A DNA stretch of 64,000 bases from Inia geoffrensis (GCA_036417435.1 CM070900.1:114615315-114679314); one strand, 5' to 3'. Counted from the first letter of the stretch, positions 37,880-50,240 are shown. Numbers and translations are program-made. Notes: a model not told the origin generated them from the letters alone.

Positions 37880-40800
37880 AATGGCGGTAAGTACCTATCA
37901 ATAATTAATTTAAGTGTAAATGGACTAAATGTTCCACTCAAAAAGCATAGAGTGGGTGAACAGATATGAAAATAAGACCCATCTATATGCTGTCTACAAG
38001 AGACTCACTTCAGATCTAAAGACACCACAGACTGAAAGTGACGAGATGCAAAAAAGTATTAATGCAAATGGAAATGCAAATAAAGCCAAGGTAGCAATAC
38101 TTATATCAGACAAAATAGACTTTAAAACAAAGACTGTAACAAGAGAAAAAGGACATTACATAATGATCAAGGGATCAATCCAAGAAGATATAACTATTGT
38201 AAATATATATGTACCCAACATAGGATCACCTAAATACATAAAGCAAATATTAACAGACATAAAGGGAGAAATTGACAGTAACACAATAATAGTAGGGGAC
38301 TTTAACACCCCACTTACATCAATGGAAAGACCATCCGGTCAGAAAATCAATAAGGAAACACTAGCCTTAAATAACACATTAGACCAAATGAACTTAGTAG
38401 ATATATACATAGGACATTCCATCAAAAAGCAGCAGAATACACATTCTTTTCAAGTGCACATGCAACATTCTCCAGGACAGATCACATGCTAGACCACAAA
38501 GCAAGTGTCAGTGAATTTAAGAATACTGAAATTATATCAAGCATCTTTTCCAACCACAATGCTTTGAGACTAGAAATCAACTACAAGAAAAAAACCCCTG
38601 CAAAAACCACAAACACATGGAGGCTACAAAGTATGCTACTAAACAACCAAGGATCACTAAAGAAATAAAAAATTACCAGAGATAAATGAAAAAAACCCAC
38701 AACAATCCAAAATCTAAGGGATGCAGCAAAAGCAGTTCTAAGAGGGAAGTTTATGGTGATACAAGCCTATCTTAGGAAACAAGAAAAAAATCTCAAATAA
38801 ACAACCTTAAACCTAAAGGAACTAGAAAAAGAAGAACAAACAAAACCCAAAGTTAGTAGAAGGAAAGAAATCATAAACATCAGGGCAGAAATAAATAGAG
38901 ACTACAAAAACAAAAGAAAAGATCAATGAAACTAAGAGCTCATTCTTTGAAAAGATAAACAAAATTAATAAACCTATAGCCAGACTCATCAATAAAAACA
39001 GAGGGCCCAAATCAATAAAATCAGAAAAAAGGAGAAGTTACAGCTGACAGCACAGAAATACAAAGGAAAACAAGAGATTACTATAAACAACTATATACCA
39101 ATAAAATAGCCTACAAGAAATGGACAAATTCCTAGAAACGTTCAATCTCTCAAGAGTGAACTAGGAAGAAAATGAAAATATGAACATACCACTTACCAAT
39201 AACGAAACTGAATTAGTGAAAAAAATACTCCCAACAAACAAAAGTCCAGGAACAGATGGCTTCATAGGTGAATTCTAGCAAACATTTAGAGAAGAGTTAA
39301 TACCTATCCTTCTAAAACTATTCCAAAAAACTTCAGAGAAAGGAATGCTTCTGAACTTACTGGAATGCATTACTCTGATACCAAAACCAGACAAAGATAT
39401 CACAAAAAAAAAAGAGAGAAAATTACAGGTCAGTATCATTGACAAATATAGACGCAAATATCCTCAACAAAATACAATATATTAAAAGGATTACACACCA
39501 TGATCAAGTGGGATTTATCCCAAGGACACAAGGATGAATCAATATTTGCAAATAAATCAATGTGATACGCCATATTAACAAACTGAAGAACAGAAAACAT
39601 ATGATCATCTCAACAGATGCAGGAGAAGCTTTTGATAAAATTCAACACCTATGTACGATAAAAACCTCTCAACAAATTGGTTTTGAGGGAACACACCTCA
39701 ACATAATAAAGGCTATATATGACAAGCCCACAGCTAACATCATACTCAAGGGTGAAAAGCTGAAAGCATTTCCTCCAAGATCAGGAACAAGACGAGTATG
39801 CCCACTCTTACCATTTTTATTCAACACAGTATTGGATGTCCTAGATACAACAGTCAGACAAGAAAAAGAAATGAAAGGAATCCAAATTGGAAAGGAAGAT
39901 GTAAAACTGTCACTGTTTACAGATGACATGATGCTATACATAGAAAATCCTAAAGATGCCACCATAAAATAGAATTCAACAATGAATTCAGTCAAGTTGC
40001 AGGACACAAAATTAAAATACAGAAATCTATTGCATTTCTATACATTAACAACTATCAGAAAGAGAAATTAAGAAAACAGTCCCTTTTACAATTGCATCAA
40101 AAAAATAAAATACCTAGGAACAAATATAAATAAGGAGCTAAAAGACCTGAAATTGAAAATGACACAAACAGATGGAAAGATATACCATGTTCATGGATTG
40201 GAAGAATTATTATTGATAAAATGACCATACTATTCAAGGCAATCTACAGATTCAAATGCAATCCCTATCAAAATACCCATAGCATTTTCCACAAAACTAG
40301 AACAAATAATTCTAAAATTTGTATGGAAACATAAAAGACCCGAACAGCCAAAACAATCTTGACAAACAAGAACAAAGTTGGAGGCATCACATTCCTTGAT
40401 TTCACACTACACTACAAAGCTACAATCATCAAAACAGCACAGTACTAGCACAAAAACAGACACAAAAATGGATCGCCCAGAATAGAGAGCCCAGAAATGA
40501 ACCCACACTTACACAGACAATGAATCTGTGACAGAGGAGGCAAGAATATACATGGGGAAAATACAGCCTCTTCAATAAATGGCATTGGGAAAACTTGACA
40601 GCTATGTACAAAAGAATCAAACTGGACTACTCTCTCACACTATGCACAAAAATAAATTCAAAATGGATTAAAGACATAAATATAAGACCTGAAACCATAA
40701 AACTTCTAGAGAAAAACATAGGCAAGCTCTTTGACACTGGTCTCAGTCATGTATTTTGGGATGTGTCTCCTCATTTGTAAGGGAAACAAAAGCAAAAATA

Positions 40801-41200
40801 AACAAATGGGACTACATCAAACTAAAAAAGCTTTTGCACAGTGAAGGAAACTATGAACAAAATGAAAAGGCCACCTACTAAATGGGAGAAAATATCTGCA
40901 AATGATACATCCAATAAGGTGTTAATAACCAAAATATACAAAGAACTCATACAACTCAACATCAAAAAAACAAACAACCTGACTGAAAAATAGGTAGAGG
41001 ATCTGAAAAGACATTTTGCCAAAGAAGACATATAGATAGCCAACAGGCACATGAAAAGATGTTAAACATCATTAATCATCAGGGACATGCAAATCAAAAC
41101 CACAATGAGATATCACCTCACACCTGTCAGAATGGCTATCAGAAAGACCACAAATAACAAATGTTGGCAAGTGTGTGGAGAAAAAGGAACCCCTGGGCAC
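37880..41200 (+). pseudogene. L1 ORF2 remnant
   Basis: Fragments in order: endonuclease part with NTIIVGDFNTPLTSM (about 38280), RT part with [15 protein letters not shown] (39610) and [16 protein letters not shown] (39909-39956), then a C-terminal region. The catalytic motif reads FTDD, the first position of the usual FADD being changed. Multiple frameshifts and stops. Confidence 0.85.
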
Positions 41201-41887
41201 TGTTAGTGGGAATGCAAGTATAGAAGCTCCTCAAAAAATTAAAAATAGAATCACCAAATGATCCAGCAGTTCCACTCCTGGGTATTTATCCAAAGAAAAC
41301 AAAAACACTAATTTGAAAAGATATATGCAGCCCTCTGTTCCCTGCAGCATTATTTACAATAGCTAAGATATGGAAGCAACCTAAGTGCCCATCAATAGAT
41401 GGATGGATAAAGATGTGATATATATTGGAATATTACTCAGCCATAAGAAAGAATGAAATCTTGCCACTTGCAACAACATGAATAGACCTAGAGGATGTTA
41501 GGCTGAGTGAAATAAGTCAGAGGAAGACAAATATTGTATTATTTCACTTGTGTGTGGAATGTAAAAAAACAAAACAAATGAACAAACATAAAACAGAAAC
41601 AGAACTATAGATACAGAGAACAAACAGGAGGTTGCCAGAGGGGAGGGGAGTGGGTGGAGGAAAGAAGTAGGTTATGGAGATTAAGAGGTTGCAAAATAAA
41701 TAAGTTACATGTATGAAATGTACAGTGTGGGGAATATAGTCAATAAAAATGTAATATACTTTATGGTGACATCAGAACTAGATTTCTCATGGTGACCATT
41801 TTTGAAATGCACAGAAACACTGAATCACTGTGTTTTGTAACAGGAACTAACATAGCGTTGTAGGTCAATTATATTTCAAAAACAAGC

Positions 41888-42110
41888 AAACTTGTAGAAA
41901 GAGATCAGATTTGTAGTTATCAGAAGCAGGTGGGGGGCAGATGAGGAACTGGATGAAGGCAGTCAAAAGGTACCAACTTCCAATGATAGGATAAGTACTA
42001 GGGATACAATGTACAACATGGTAAATATAATTAACAGTGCCTTATGTTATGTGTGAAAATTGTTAAGAGAGTAAATCTGAAGAGTGCTTATCACAAAAAA
42101 AGGCAAGGGT
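41888..42110 (+). mobile_element. Second L1 3' UTR fragment
   Basis: GAGATCAGATTTGTAGTTATC, GGATACAATGTACAACATGG, AATATAATTAACAGTGCC and GAGAGTAAATCTGAAGAG are another L1 3' UTR following directly on the end of the preceding L1. Similar blocks occur at 5690-5860. Either a second insertion or a subfamily-specific extension. Confidence 0.65.
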
Positions 42111-42247
42111 TTACCTCATATATTACATTATATTATATCATATATCATATATCTTATATTTATCTCATATTGACTGAGGTGCTGGAAATATCCTTTGTGA
42201 ATCTAGCTGCTGATTACACAAATCTGTGTGTATATGTACATATATAC

Positions 42248-42254
<7 letters not shown>
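42111..42254. repeat. AT-rich low-complexity tract
   Basis: Imperfect repeats of TATATCATA and TTATAT, leading through a short unique stretch into the TG tract. Confidence 0.7.

Positions 42255-42281
<27 letters not shown>
42255..42281. repeat. (TG)13 microsatellite
   Basis: Uninterrupted TG units preceded by TATATACATATATA. Confidence 0.95.
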
Positions 42282-42299
42282 ATAAATTCATCAAACTAT

Positions 42300-44580
42300 A
42301 CGCTACAAAAGTTCTGTGAGTCTGCTGGACTCCACCTGGGTTCCTCCTCCTGCCACAGGCCGGAAACTCTCATAAGGCAGTATTTCAGGACAATTGTTAA
42401 GCTCACTTTGTTTCCCACACCTCAGGAATCACTACACTTCATTGCCTTATCTCCAGTCTCTTGAAAACTGTTACGTCATTTTATTAATTTAAAATATTTT
42501 TTTATTTTTCATTTGTTTCAGATTCGAGGGTAAATCTGATCCCTGTCATTTCATCTTAGCTTGAAGCAGAATCCAGTAGGTATTCAAGGTATTGGATCTT
42601 GTTATGAGTACACTTTTTTTTTAATTAAAATTTTTCTGTTGTTATGGTGCTCTGTCTTAAGCTCAACTAAAAAGCACTGAAATCTAAATTATCAATATAA
42701 TCTCTTTTGTGAATTTTTATAGCTCACTTTTTCTAACCTACTCAGCTTCTCTTGACCACAAAAAGTTTTACACTCTCTTCTTTCAAAGTTAGCTGGTAAG
42801 TAAGCTAGTTTACACATTAGTTTCAATGACAAAAACAAGATATTTTAAGTTAAAAAAAATCACAAAATGCTGAGCTCTGAATTACCTCGGTTATTTGTAA
42901 ATCATTTATGTCTTCAAAATACCTTTTCATGGAGAATTGTGTATAACTTTAATCTGATGCTAGAGACAAAGAGATCTCTGCATGCTGCTGATGCACTGGC
43001 CATAGTGGCAATGCCAAGTGTGTCATCACAAGTGTAATGACATTTCCATGACACTAATGCATTCTGTGGTAACAGACTCCCTTTTGTTTAACTTTTTATC
43101 AGCATTACCTATGCAATTTTAAAAATTATTTGAAAAAACATTTAAAATTATCTGAAGAACTTTAACACAGTATAAACATAAAATATCAACTGAACTTAGT
43201 GATAATGCTTAATTCCTTACGCAATAGTATAGAAGCCAGAAGTGGAAAAGTAACTCTGAGGAAAGGTTATCAATTTTTTTTCCTGCTTGACTGTGCCCAA
43301 AAGAGATTGCCAGGAGGATGTTCCTAAGAACACAGCACTTGGAATAATGCCATACTTAATTTCTTATATCTTTTCTTCATTACCTTGTGATCACACAGTA
43401 TGTTTGCGACTATTTTTTTTTTCTGGGCTGGCGTATTTTTCACTTGTATTTCTACCCTATCCCTTAAGAGAGTGTTTAAGTGCCATGAATGTTCTGTCAA
43501 TACAAATCTTAATTTTCACTATTAATAAAAACATCTGACTTAACATTCTAATTATTTTCACTGATTTCACACAGCTATTATTGTCGTACATTGGCTAGAA
43601 GACTTTAAACATTCTTGAATAGCTTTCTTATGGTCTTCATGTCAAGGAATACAAAATCTATTATGTTCACTTTCATGACTTTCTCCCTTCCTTTCTTGCC
43701 TCCTCCCAACCTCCTCCCTCCCTTCCTCCCTCCCTCCCTCTCTTCCTTCCGTCTCAAACAAATCCCAACTCCCTGTACTTTATACTTACTTTGACTATTA
43801 TATAAAATGTATGGAACCAAAGACCCTTGAATGATAGACTAAATATAGCTGTGAATGCCTAGGTGTGTCAGGAAGGTGTTTTATGCAAGTTTCTGGCAAC
43901 TACTGAATGTCACAAACTGGTCTCAACAGGTTTTTATAATTATTACTTTTTTATAGCTGTCATAGTGAAAATACAATAAAAAAATCAATCAACATATTTA
44001 TAGTTTTCACATGGCACATTCCGTACATGTTCTGTCTTCAGTGTATCCTTGTCCCTAACTGCTGTAAATAACACAGATCTCCTACTCATGCTGCATGGTA
44101 CTGTCAGAACACAAGTAAATCAGTAGCTCTTAGTCAGAAGCAGATGGAGATTGGGAGTGTTCACTCAAACTGTAGACACAGTCAGATTATCTGTTTAGGC
44201 ATATGACTTAAAAAAAGTTGGTCTATAAAATGTTGTTAATTATCATTAAAAAATAAAAACCTTATGGCTTGTCTAGAAACATCTTGGTCCTAGCTCATCT
44301 TTGGTAAAGTAGATTGCTTGGGACATATGCCACCGAGAGAAAAAGACATTTTAAAAGGCCATCTTGTAAAAGACACCAGAATTTCCAAAAAATCTAACAC
44401 TCTCTTAGTCCCCATTTCAGATTTTTTGAGTTATTTTATTGTGTTTTTATTTCTTTGTTTTTCTTTAAAGAGTAATCTCTCTGAGAAACATCTTTAGGAG
44501 TCATTCATTAACACCAAGAGTAGTCTTTTTTATCTGGCACATAGCCAAAGAAGTAAAAACTTATTTTTAACGGTAATAAT
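42300..44580. other. Intron; one old-repeat stretch, a pyrimidine tract, possible conserved block
   Basis: 42310-42600 (GGCCGGAAACTCTCATAAGG, GGACAATTGTTAAGCTCAC, ATTCGAGGGTAAATCTGATCCC) reads like an old L1-associated repeat but I cannot fix its family. 42950-43085 is non-repetitive with balanced composition. A pyrimidine tract lies at 43679-43755. No exon recognised. Confidence 0.45.
43679..43755. repeat. Polypyrimidine (CCTT/CCCT)n tract
   Basis: About 75 bases almost wholly C and T on the plus strand, with CCTCCCTCCCTCCCTC at its core. The minus-strand open frame rich in Gly, Arg, Lys and Glu over it is an artefact. Confidence 0.92.
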
Positions 44581-44760
44581 AACAATAATAATAATTTCCA
44601 TTTAATGAATGGCTATTATGTGCCAGGTACTATGCTAAATGTCCTACAAGATATTATTTCATCCTATTCCTAAATAACCCATGCAACTTAGAGATCACTG
44701 CTCCCATTTTATAGAGGAGAATACTGAGGCTTTATAAAAGTTTTTAAAAACTTTTTAGGA
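44578..44760 (-). mobile_element. MIR SINE
   Basis: GGCTATTATGTGCCAGGTACTATGCTAAATG, then CCCATTTTATAGAGGAGAATACTGAGGC is the antisense MIR core with good conservation. Confidence 0.8.
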
Positions 44761-44901
44761 TTTTACACAGTTTGTGGGTATCTAATATATTCTGTTATCA
44801 CTAAAAATCAATGTCAGCTTAACACTTAGTTACCCCAATATTTGTTTAAATATATGAAGTAATTTTACTATTGATAATTATTTGATCAATCCACTGGCAT
44901 A

Positions 44902-44965
44902 GTTAAAATTAAAATTAAATTTAAATTAATTATTAAATTAAAATTAAATTAAATTAAAATTAAAT
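44902..44965. repeat. (TTAAA)n simple repeat
   Basis: Irregular AAATTAAATT and AAAATTAAAATT units, entirely A and T. Confidence 0.93.
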
Positions 44966-45067
44966 GAGCATGGCACAATTAGAAAAACTAAACACATTTT
45001 TAAAGACCTTTAAAGAAAGAAGCTTTTATCTTTCATCTAGATTTTTAAGGAATAAAAAAACAAAATA

Positions 45068-45138
45068 TGGGTTCGCTAAAAAGTTTGTTCGGGTAACATC
45101 TGACAGAAAAACCCACACAAACATTTTGGCCAACCAAA
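45068..45138. mobile_element. Mariner-like miniature inverted-repeat element
   Basis: The left end GGGTTCGCTAAAAAGTTTG followed by TTCGGGT matches, in reverse complement, the right end GGTTGGCCAAAATGTTTG followed by TGTGGGT at roughly 20 of 26 positions. The element is about 70 bp and lies between TA dinucleotides (45066-45067, 45139-45140), the usual mariner target. The end sequence resembles the mariner family known from cetartiodactyl genomes. It has no transposase. Confidence 0.75.
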
Positions 45139-45167
45139 TACATTTTCTACAGCCATTACCATACTCT

Positions 45168-45240
45168 TTCTTTCTTTCTTTCTTTCTTTAATTGGGGTAT
45201 AGTTGTTTTACAACGTTGTGTTAGTTTCTACTGTACATCT
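45168..45240 (-). mobile_element. Short L1 3' end with (TTTC)n tail, antisense
   Basis: A (TTTC)6 run (45168-45190), then TTTAATTGGGGTATAGTTG and ACAACGTTGTGTTAGTTTC: the reversed terminal bases of a cetartiodactyl L1 with its tail. Only about 50 bp of L1 remains, so it is severely 5' truncated. Confidence 0.8.
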
Positions 45241-46560
45241 AACTGAAGTTCTTATGTTACTCTTTGCATCATTTCCCCTTTTAGAATTATGCAAGAAAAT
45301 TATAACAATTATTACAAAGGAAAGGCATACATTATTTTCATGGTTAATTAGTTTCAATTCATACTTTTACTTCAAATCAAATCAAATAGCTAAACTTCTA
45401 TATACAACTTTTTAAACTTTTCACTTGAATTGCTATTCTTCAAATGCAGGGCAAGTTGCATTGACCTTATCTGTAATTTCACAGAGGTCATTAGATTCAT
45501 TAGTAGCAAAATAGATGCATCTGCAGGGTCTAGAGCAACAACAGTATATCTGGAAAGTGACATGACTGAATCAATTCTGGTGAGGAATATGTATTATTTA
45601 GAAAAAGGCAGCTCAAATAAATGAAGCCTGCTCTACGTGTAGAATATGTGGCCCTCTGGAAGAAACAGGATACCTGTGATACAGAGTGAGGGCTCCTGAG
45701 GTATTATAGCGCTTTGTAATCGCATTAGTCAGCCCACAAGAACTAAAGCATCTAATCACCTGCTCATAAGGAAACTGAGAAGTTGAGTATTATATGAACA
45801 AGCCATGTTCTTTTATCAGACAACATAAATCTAGGATGAAAACAAAAACTAAGATTACACATTTTATTCAAATCAGAAGAATAAGTGTGTATACCTAGAT
45901 TTCTCCACTGTACCATTAATCCAACAGGGTTGTGCTCTGGACACTGCAAGTAACAAAGCTCATTGCCTGATGGGATGAAGGAAAGGGCCAGAATGGTAGA
46001 ATTTAGGCTGGCCTATTTTACTATTTCCAGTTCATAAAAATCTTTGGAAAAAAGTGAAGCCACAAATGCAAATTTCATCTGTGTTGTCATGAGAATCTGC
46101 TAAAGACATTTAATATTTGAAATTAAAGGGCAAGTTAAAATTAATTTCAAAAAATTGAAGTTAAAGAGAGTCTCAAATTGGAAAGTTGATGAACAGCTAG
46201 CAACTAAAGACTCCAGTTATTTCCAATTGGTAAATAACATGTTAGTTAATAAAATCATATTTTAAAGAAATAGAGGGTACTATGGTATAAATGAAGTCAC
46301 ATTTCCTACGAGTTTCTCAGATTTTTCTCAGTTTGCATTGTGTTTTAATCTTGCATAATTGTTCTTAGAGTAGAAACATCAGGATGCTTATCAATTGTCG
46401 AGAGTCTTCATTATTTGAGTAGGTCAGTTAATACAAAACCAAAACCAAAACCTGCACTAAAAATAAACTAGTTCCTCCAAGAAGACCCAGTATTCCTGGG
46501 TCTAGAAGTGAGTACATAAACCCCAGAACTGTCTGAAACTATTGAGTATTATGGGGACAT
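45241..46560. other. Intron; exon-like open segment, otherwise nothing
   Basis: No repeat or known exon is recognised. The segment 45450-45579 is open on the plus strand between an AG and a strong GTGAGG (see findings). I do not annotate it as coding. Confidence 0.45.
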
Positions 46561-46573
46561 TGGGCAATGTTTT

Positions 46574-46871
46574 TTTTTTTTAAATTTTTTTAAAATTTAA
46601 TTTTATTTTTGGCTGCGTTGATCTTCATTGCTGTGCGCGGGCTTTCTCTAGTTGCGGCGAGTGGGGCTACTCTCCGTTGCGGTGCGTGGGTTTCTCATTG
46701 TTGTGGCTTCTCTTGTTGTGTAACACGGGCTCTAGGTGCACAGGCTTCAGTAGTTGTGGTGCACAGGCTTAGCTGCTCCGCGGCATGTGGGATCTTCCCG
46801 GCCAGGGATCAAACCTGTGTCCCCTGCATTGGCAGGTGTATCCTTAACCACTGCGCCACCAGGGAAGTCCC
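46574..46871 (-). mobile_element. CHR-1-like tRNA-derived SINE, longer form, antisense
   Basis: Reads TTTATTTTTGGCTGCGTTGATC, GTTGCGGCGAGTGGGGCTACTC, GCATGTGGGATCTTCCCGG and ends CCACCAGGGAAGTCCC. It is flanked by the perfect 13-bp duplication TGGGCAATGTTTT at 46561-46573 and 46872-46884. At about 298 bp it is longer than the other copies and has a different tail region, so it belongs to a different CHR subfamily. Confidence 0.93.
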
Positions 46872-46904
46872 TGGGCAATGTTTTGACTCAAACGGGGAGG
46901 AAAG

Positions 46905-47120
46905 TAATCAACACTTATTGGGTTTCTCAGGTGTGGTGGGCTTTCTGTGGTTTCTGTAGATGGGTTATTTCACTTTAATCTTCATAACAGTCCTATTAGG
47001 TTATTACCCCTGTGTGATAGCTAAGGAAGCAGAAACTCAAAGGCTTTACAGCTAACCAATGACAGAATTTGGATTGGACTTATCTGACCGCTAACTCGAT
47101 GCTCTTTTTGCCATTCTCTG
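46905..47120 (-). mobile_element. MIR SINE
   Basis: TTTAATCTTCATAACAGTCCTATTAGG, TAGCTAAGGAAGCAGAAACTC, GGCTTTACAGCTAACCAATGACAG and the end CTCGATGCTCTTTTTGCC follow the antisense MIR order. Confidence 0.8.
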
Positions 47121-48604
47121 CTGCTTTTATGCTGTTTCATGATAACTGCTAAAATTCAGGCAAGGACTGCCATTAGTTCTTTGGATGTGGAGACAGAATT
47201 GAGATTTGCCGCATGGCTTTAAAGAATATTTCTGTTAATACCCGTGTTCTCATATACTTGGTCAAAGCTAGTGACTCTCACAAGTGCTTCAAACTGTTCT
47301 TTTCAATGAATAAATTTTATGAAACTTTTAAATTTATATTAATACTAAAATTTATATCTTGAACTGATAAACTAGGTGACATAATTATCAACATAAAATC
47401 CAAGTGCCTCTCTTTTAAAATTTTAAAAAATGAAGAATTCCTTCTATAGACCATTCAGCAGCATAAAGGAAATAACACAAAAGAGGGCTACGTATAAGAA
47501 AACAGGGCGAGTCAACATAAACAGGCCAAGTTCTACATAAAAGTTTACTCCTGTATCTAAGTGGTAGGCATTTGAGGGGATAGTTTGGTATTATCCTCTT
47601 ATTATTATCCAAACAGAGAATTCTGTGCCCCAAAGAAGGAAATCTTATTCTCCTGAGAGGGTTAAAAAAAATACTATTTGAAATAAGACAAGGACTTAGG
47701 GCAGATGAATTGTACTTGATCATATTATACATGTTGAGTATCTACAGATCAGCCTTATAGCAGCTTCAGGTATCCAGGATGATTCAAACTTCAAAGCTGC
47801 TCACCTTCCCACATATCCCAATCTTTCCCATGGTCCCACCCTGAGGCACAAATGAGATTTAATACAATGACCACCCTTGAACAGAAAGGTGTAAGAAAAA
47901 TAAAAAGGGCTCAGAGAGAATAAATGGTAGCCCATGATTGATCACAAGGAAAAGGGCATGCCAACTGTCAAATGATGTCCATAAACAGTCAGCTGTGTGG
48001 AACTAAATCGAGGATTCTCTGGAGAAGTGGCAGAAACCAAAAGAAAACCAGAGAGAAAACACTGAGGTGGAGGGGTGGCGGCAGGACAGAGGTTAGAAGT
48101 GGAGCACTATCTTGGTAGCAAAGTCAGCACTAAAATTAGAGAGAATTTTTAAAGATTCAATGTAGACTACGGGCAACTATCACTTCTTTGTATAATGGAG
48201 TTTTGGATGTGCATAAAAAATTTTCATTAATTTTAAGCCTGCATAGAAATTTCAACCCTTCATCTTTAGAGAAAATTTCTACTTCAATAATGACAAATAA
48301 TTGAGCTTTATCTATATTGCCATTGATTGGCATGAGAGTGTTACAGCAAATAATCCATTGTGTGGAAAAGTTAATATAGCTTTATATACAGCATAATATA
48401 TATCCTTAAAAATAGCTCCAGCTCCATGTAATTGGATTTAATAAATTCTCAGCTCAGATTTAAGCACTTTGAGGGCAGGGCTCATGTCTTGTTTATTGAG
48501 GTAACCCTAATACTTAGTACATTGGCTAGGATCTAGTGAGAATTTATAAATATTTGCTGAATATTTATTATTTAAAGAAATACTTATTATTTAAAGCAAT
48601 AATT
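47121..48604. other. Intron with an L2 3' end
   Basis: Mostly unique AT-rich DNA. 48440-48570 holds an L2 3' end. The minus-strand open frame at 47415-47732 (105 codons) has no recognisable similarity and no convincing splice sites. Confidence 0.5.
48440..48570 (+). mobile_element. L2 LINE 3' end
   Basis: CACTTTGAGGGCAGGGCTCATG, then CTTAGTACATTGGCTAGGATC, then AATTTATAAATATTTGCTGAAT is the sense L2 terminus. Confidence 0.7.
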
Positions 48605-49018
48605 TAGAGAGTGTCGTACAGAGTGAAGTCAGAAAGAGAAGAGCAAATATCATATAATAACACATATATGTGGAATCTAGAAAAATGGTACAGATGATCT
48701 TATTTGCAAAGCAGAAATAGAGACATAGATGTAGAGAACAAGCTTATGAATACCAAGGGGGAAAGGGGAGGGAGAAATTTGGAGACTGGGATTGACACAT
48801 ATACATTATTGATACTATGTATAAAATAGACAACTGATGGGAACATACTGTATAGCACAGGGAACTCTACCTAATGCACTGTGGTGACCTAAAGGGGAGT
48901 GAAGTCCAAAAGAGAGGGGATATCTGTATGTGTATGGCTGATTCATTTTGTTGTGCAGTGGAGGCTAACACAACATTGTAAAGCAACCATACCCTAATAA
49001 AAATTAAAAAAATAAAAT
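48605..49018 (+). mobile_element. 5'-truncated L1 (ORF2 end and 3' UTR)
   Basis: GTCGTACAGAGTGAAGTCAG, GGGAGACTGGGATTGACAC-like text, TATAGCACAGGGAACTCTACC and the end CCCTAATAAAAATTAAAAAAA mark the last ~410 bp of a cetartiodactyl L1. ATATTTATTATTTAA occurs near 48562 and again just after the tail near 49017, a possible target-site duplication. Confidence 0.88.
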
Positions 49019-49979
49019 ATTTATTATTTAATTTTAAAATATTTGTTGAATTTATTTCATGTAGGATATCAACTCATTTGGAAATGATGACAAATCTGTG
49101 ATTTAGAAATTAAATTTGAATTGGAGACCTATTCATTTGATTGCTTGCACCATTTAAAGTTATTTGGTTCTTTTTTTTCTAAATATTAACTGTGTCAATT
49201 TACTCACAGTCCTTGTTTCCAATAAAACAGAAATTGCATTAACTTAAGTAAAATGCTAATTTTTACGAGTAAGCAGTGACTAAAATAAAACAGAATTTAG
49301 TAGGCTTGTGAGATAAGTAATGATAAATGGTACTAAATTTAAAACTTAAGATTTCAAGGAAATGTTTAAAATCATACAGTCTATTTTCAAGGATCCACAG
49401 TAATTGATGAAATGTTATTCATTCTTTCCTCCATAAAGTAGGAGGAACAGGCATCTTCAAAATTTTGTGTCACTTTAAAAAGAATCCATAATTCTGCCTG
49501 TTTCTGACTCGTTGAAAAACTAGCAGTCTCATTACCTCTCTACAACCCAATCCAACTAGTTCTTACCTAGCAGGCAGAGAATAACTAGCACTGAGGTGGG
49601 CTCTATGGAAGAGATTAAAGATCAGAAGAAACGTTACTTAGTTGGGAACAGTGGATCATCTAGAAGCTAAGATGAGCCGATCAATATCAAGGCTGGGTCA
49701 CACACCAGATGCCCTCCCTCCTACTGTTTTTATGTCTTAACCACAAACTTTATAAAGGGTTTATTCTTTGTTCTGCAAAGTAGGAATAAGGATATAAAAG
49801 AAGACTGAGGCTTATTTCTGTTGATGGCAGTAAAATGAAATAGCATTAATGTTTTATTCAATTAGCCTCTCATCTACAGAAAGAGAGATACAGAGAACAT
49901 TATTTATAAAGTGATTATTTATGATTATGGAGTTAATGCAAGATACATACTCAGTCATAACCTCTCCCTACAAGGCTCC

Positions 49980-50240
49980 ACACTAAAATTTTGATCCTCT
50001 CCATCAAAAGTACTCCTACTACTCCAGTGTTCTGTGTCCTAGTCAATGGCTCCACCATTCAACCAGTTACTCAAGACCTTGACTTTTATTTTTCATCCTG
50101 TGCAATTAATTCTCAAATTCTATCAGCTATTCTTTTCAAGTACCTCTGGAATATGTCAATCCTTCCCCGTCCTTCTATTATTATCTTTCACCTGGACTAC
50201 TTCCTCTCCATGGTGAACAGGGTGGTGTAATTACCTTAAT
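49980..50240 (+). mobile_element. L2 LINE fragment
   Basis: CAACCAGTTACTCAAGACCTTGAC, CAATTAATTCTCAAATTCTATC and CACCTGGACTACTTCC are ordered blocks of the L2 3' half. Confidence 0.6.

Larger units (their letters stand above)
35273..41885 (+). mobile_element. Near full-length L1 (older, L1MA-like), inactivated
   Basis: A 6.6 kb plus-strand L1. The 5' UTR opens with GAGTGGCCAAGATGATGGAG, then comes a GC-rich region with repeated CCAG/GGGCC segments (35.9-36.4 kb). ORF1 starts at 36619, ORF2 begins near 37880, and the 3' UTR ends GGTCAATTATATTTCAAAAAC. Divergence is greater than in the L1 at 23-29 kb, so it is older. It abuts the 5' side of the antisense L1 at about 35266-35272, so the two stand head-to-head. 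Confidence 0.88.

Noticed and set aside
44902..44965. CRISPR-like regularly spaced repeat
   Set aside because: It is an A/T simple repeat without distinct spacers, in an animal genome.
46609..46959. 116-codon open frame resembling a small membrane protein
   Set aside because: It is translation of an antisense SINE; similar peptides appear from every SINE copy in the window.
47415..47732. 105-codon minus-strand open frame as another ADGRV1 exon
   Set aside because: No hydrophobic TM pattern, no Calx-beta or GAIN motif and no matching splice sites.
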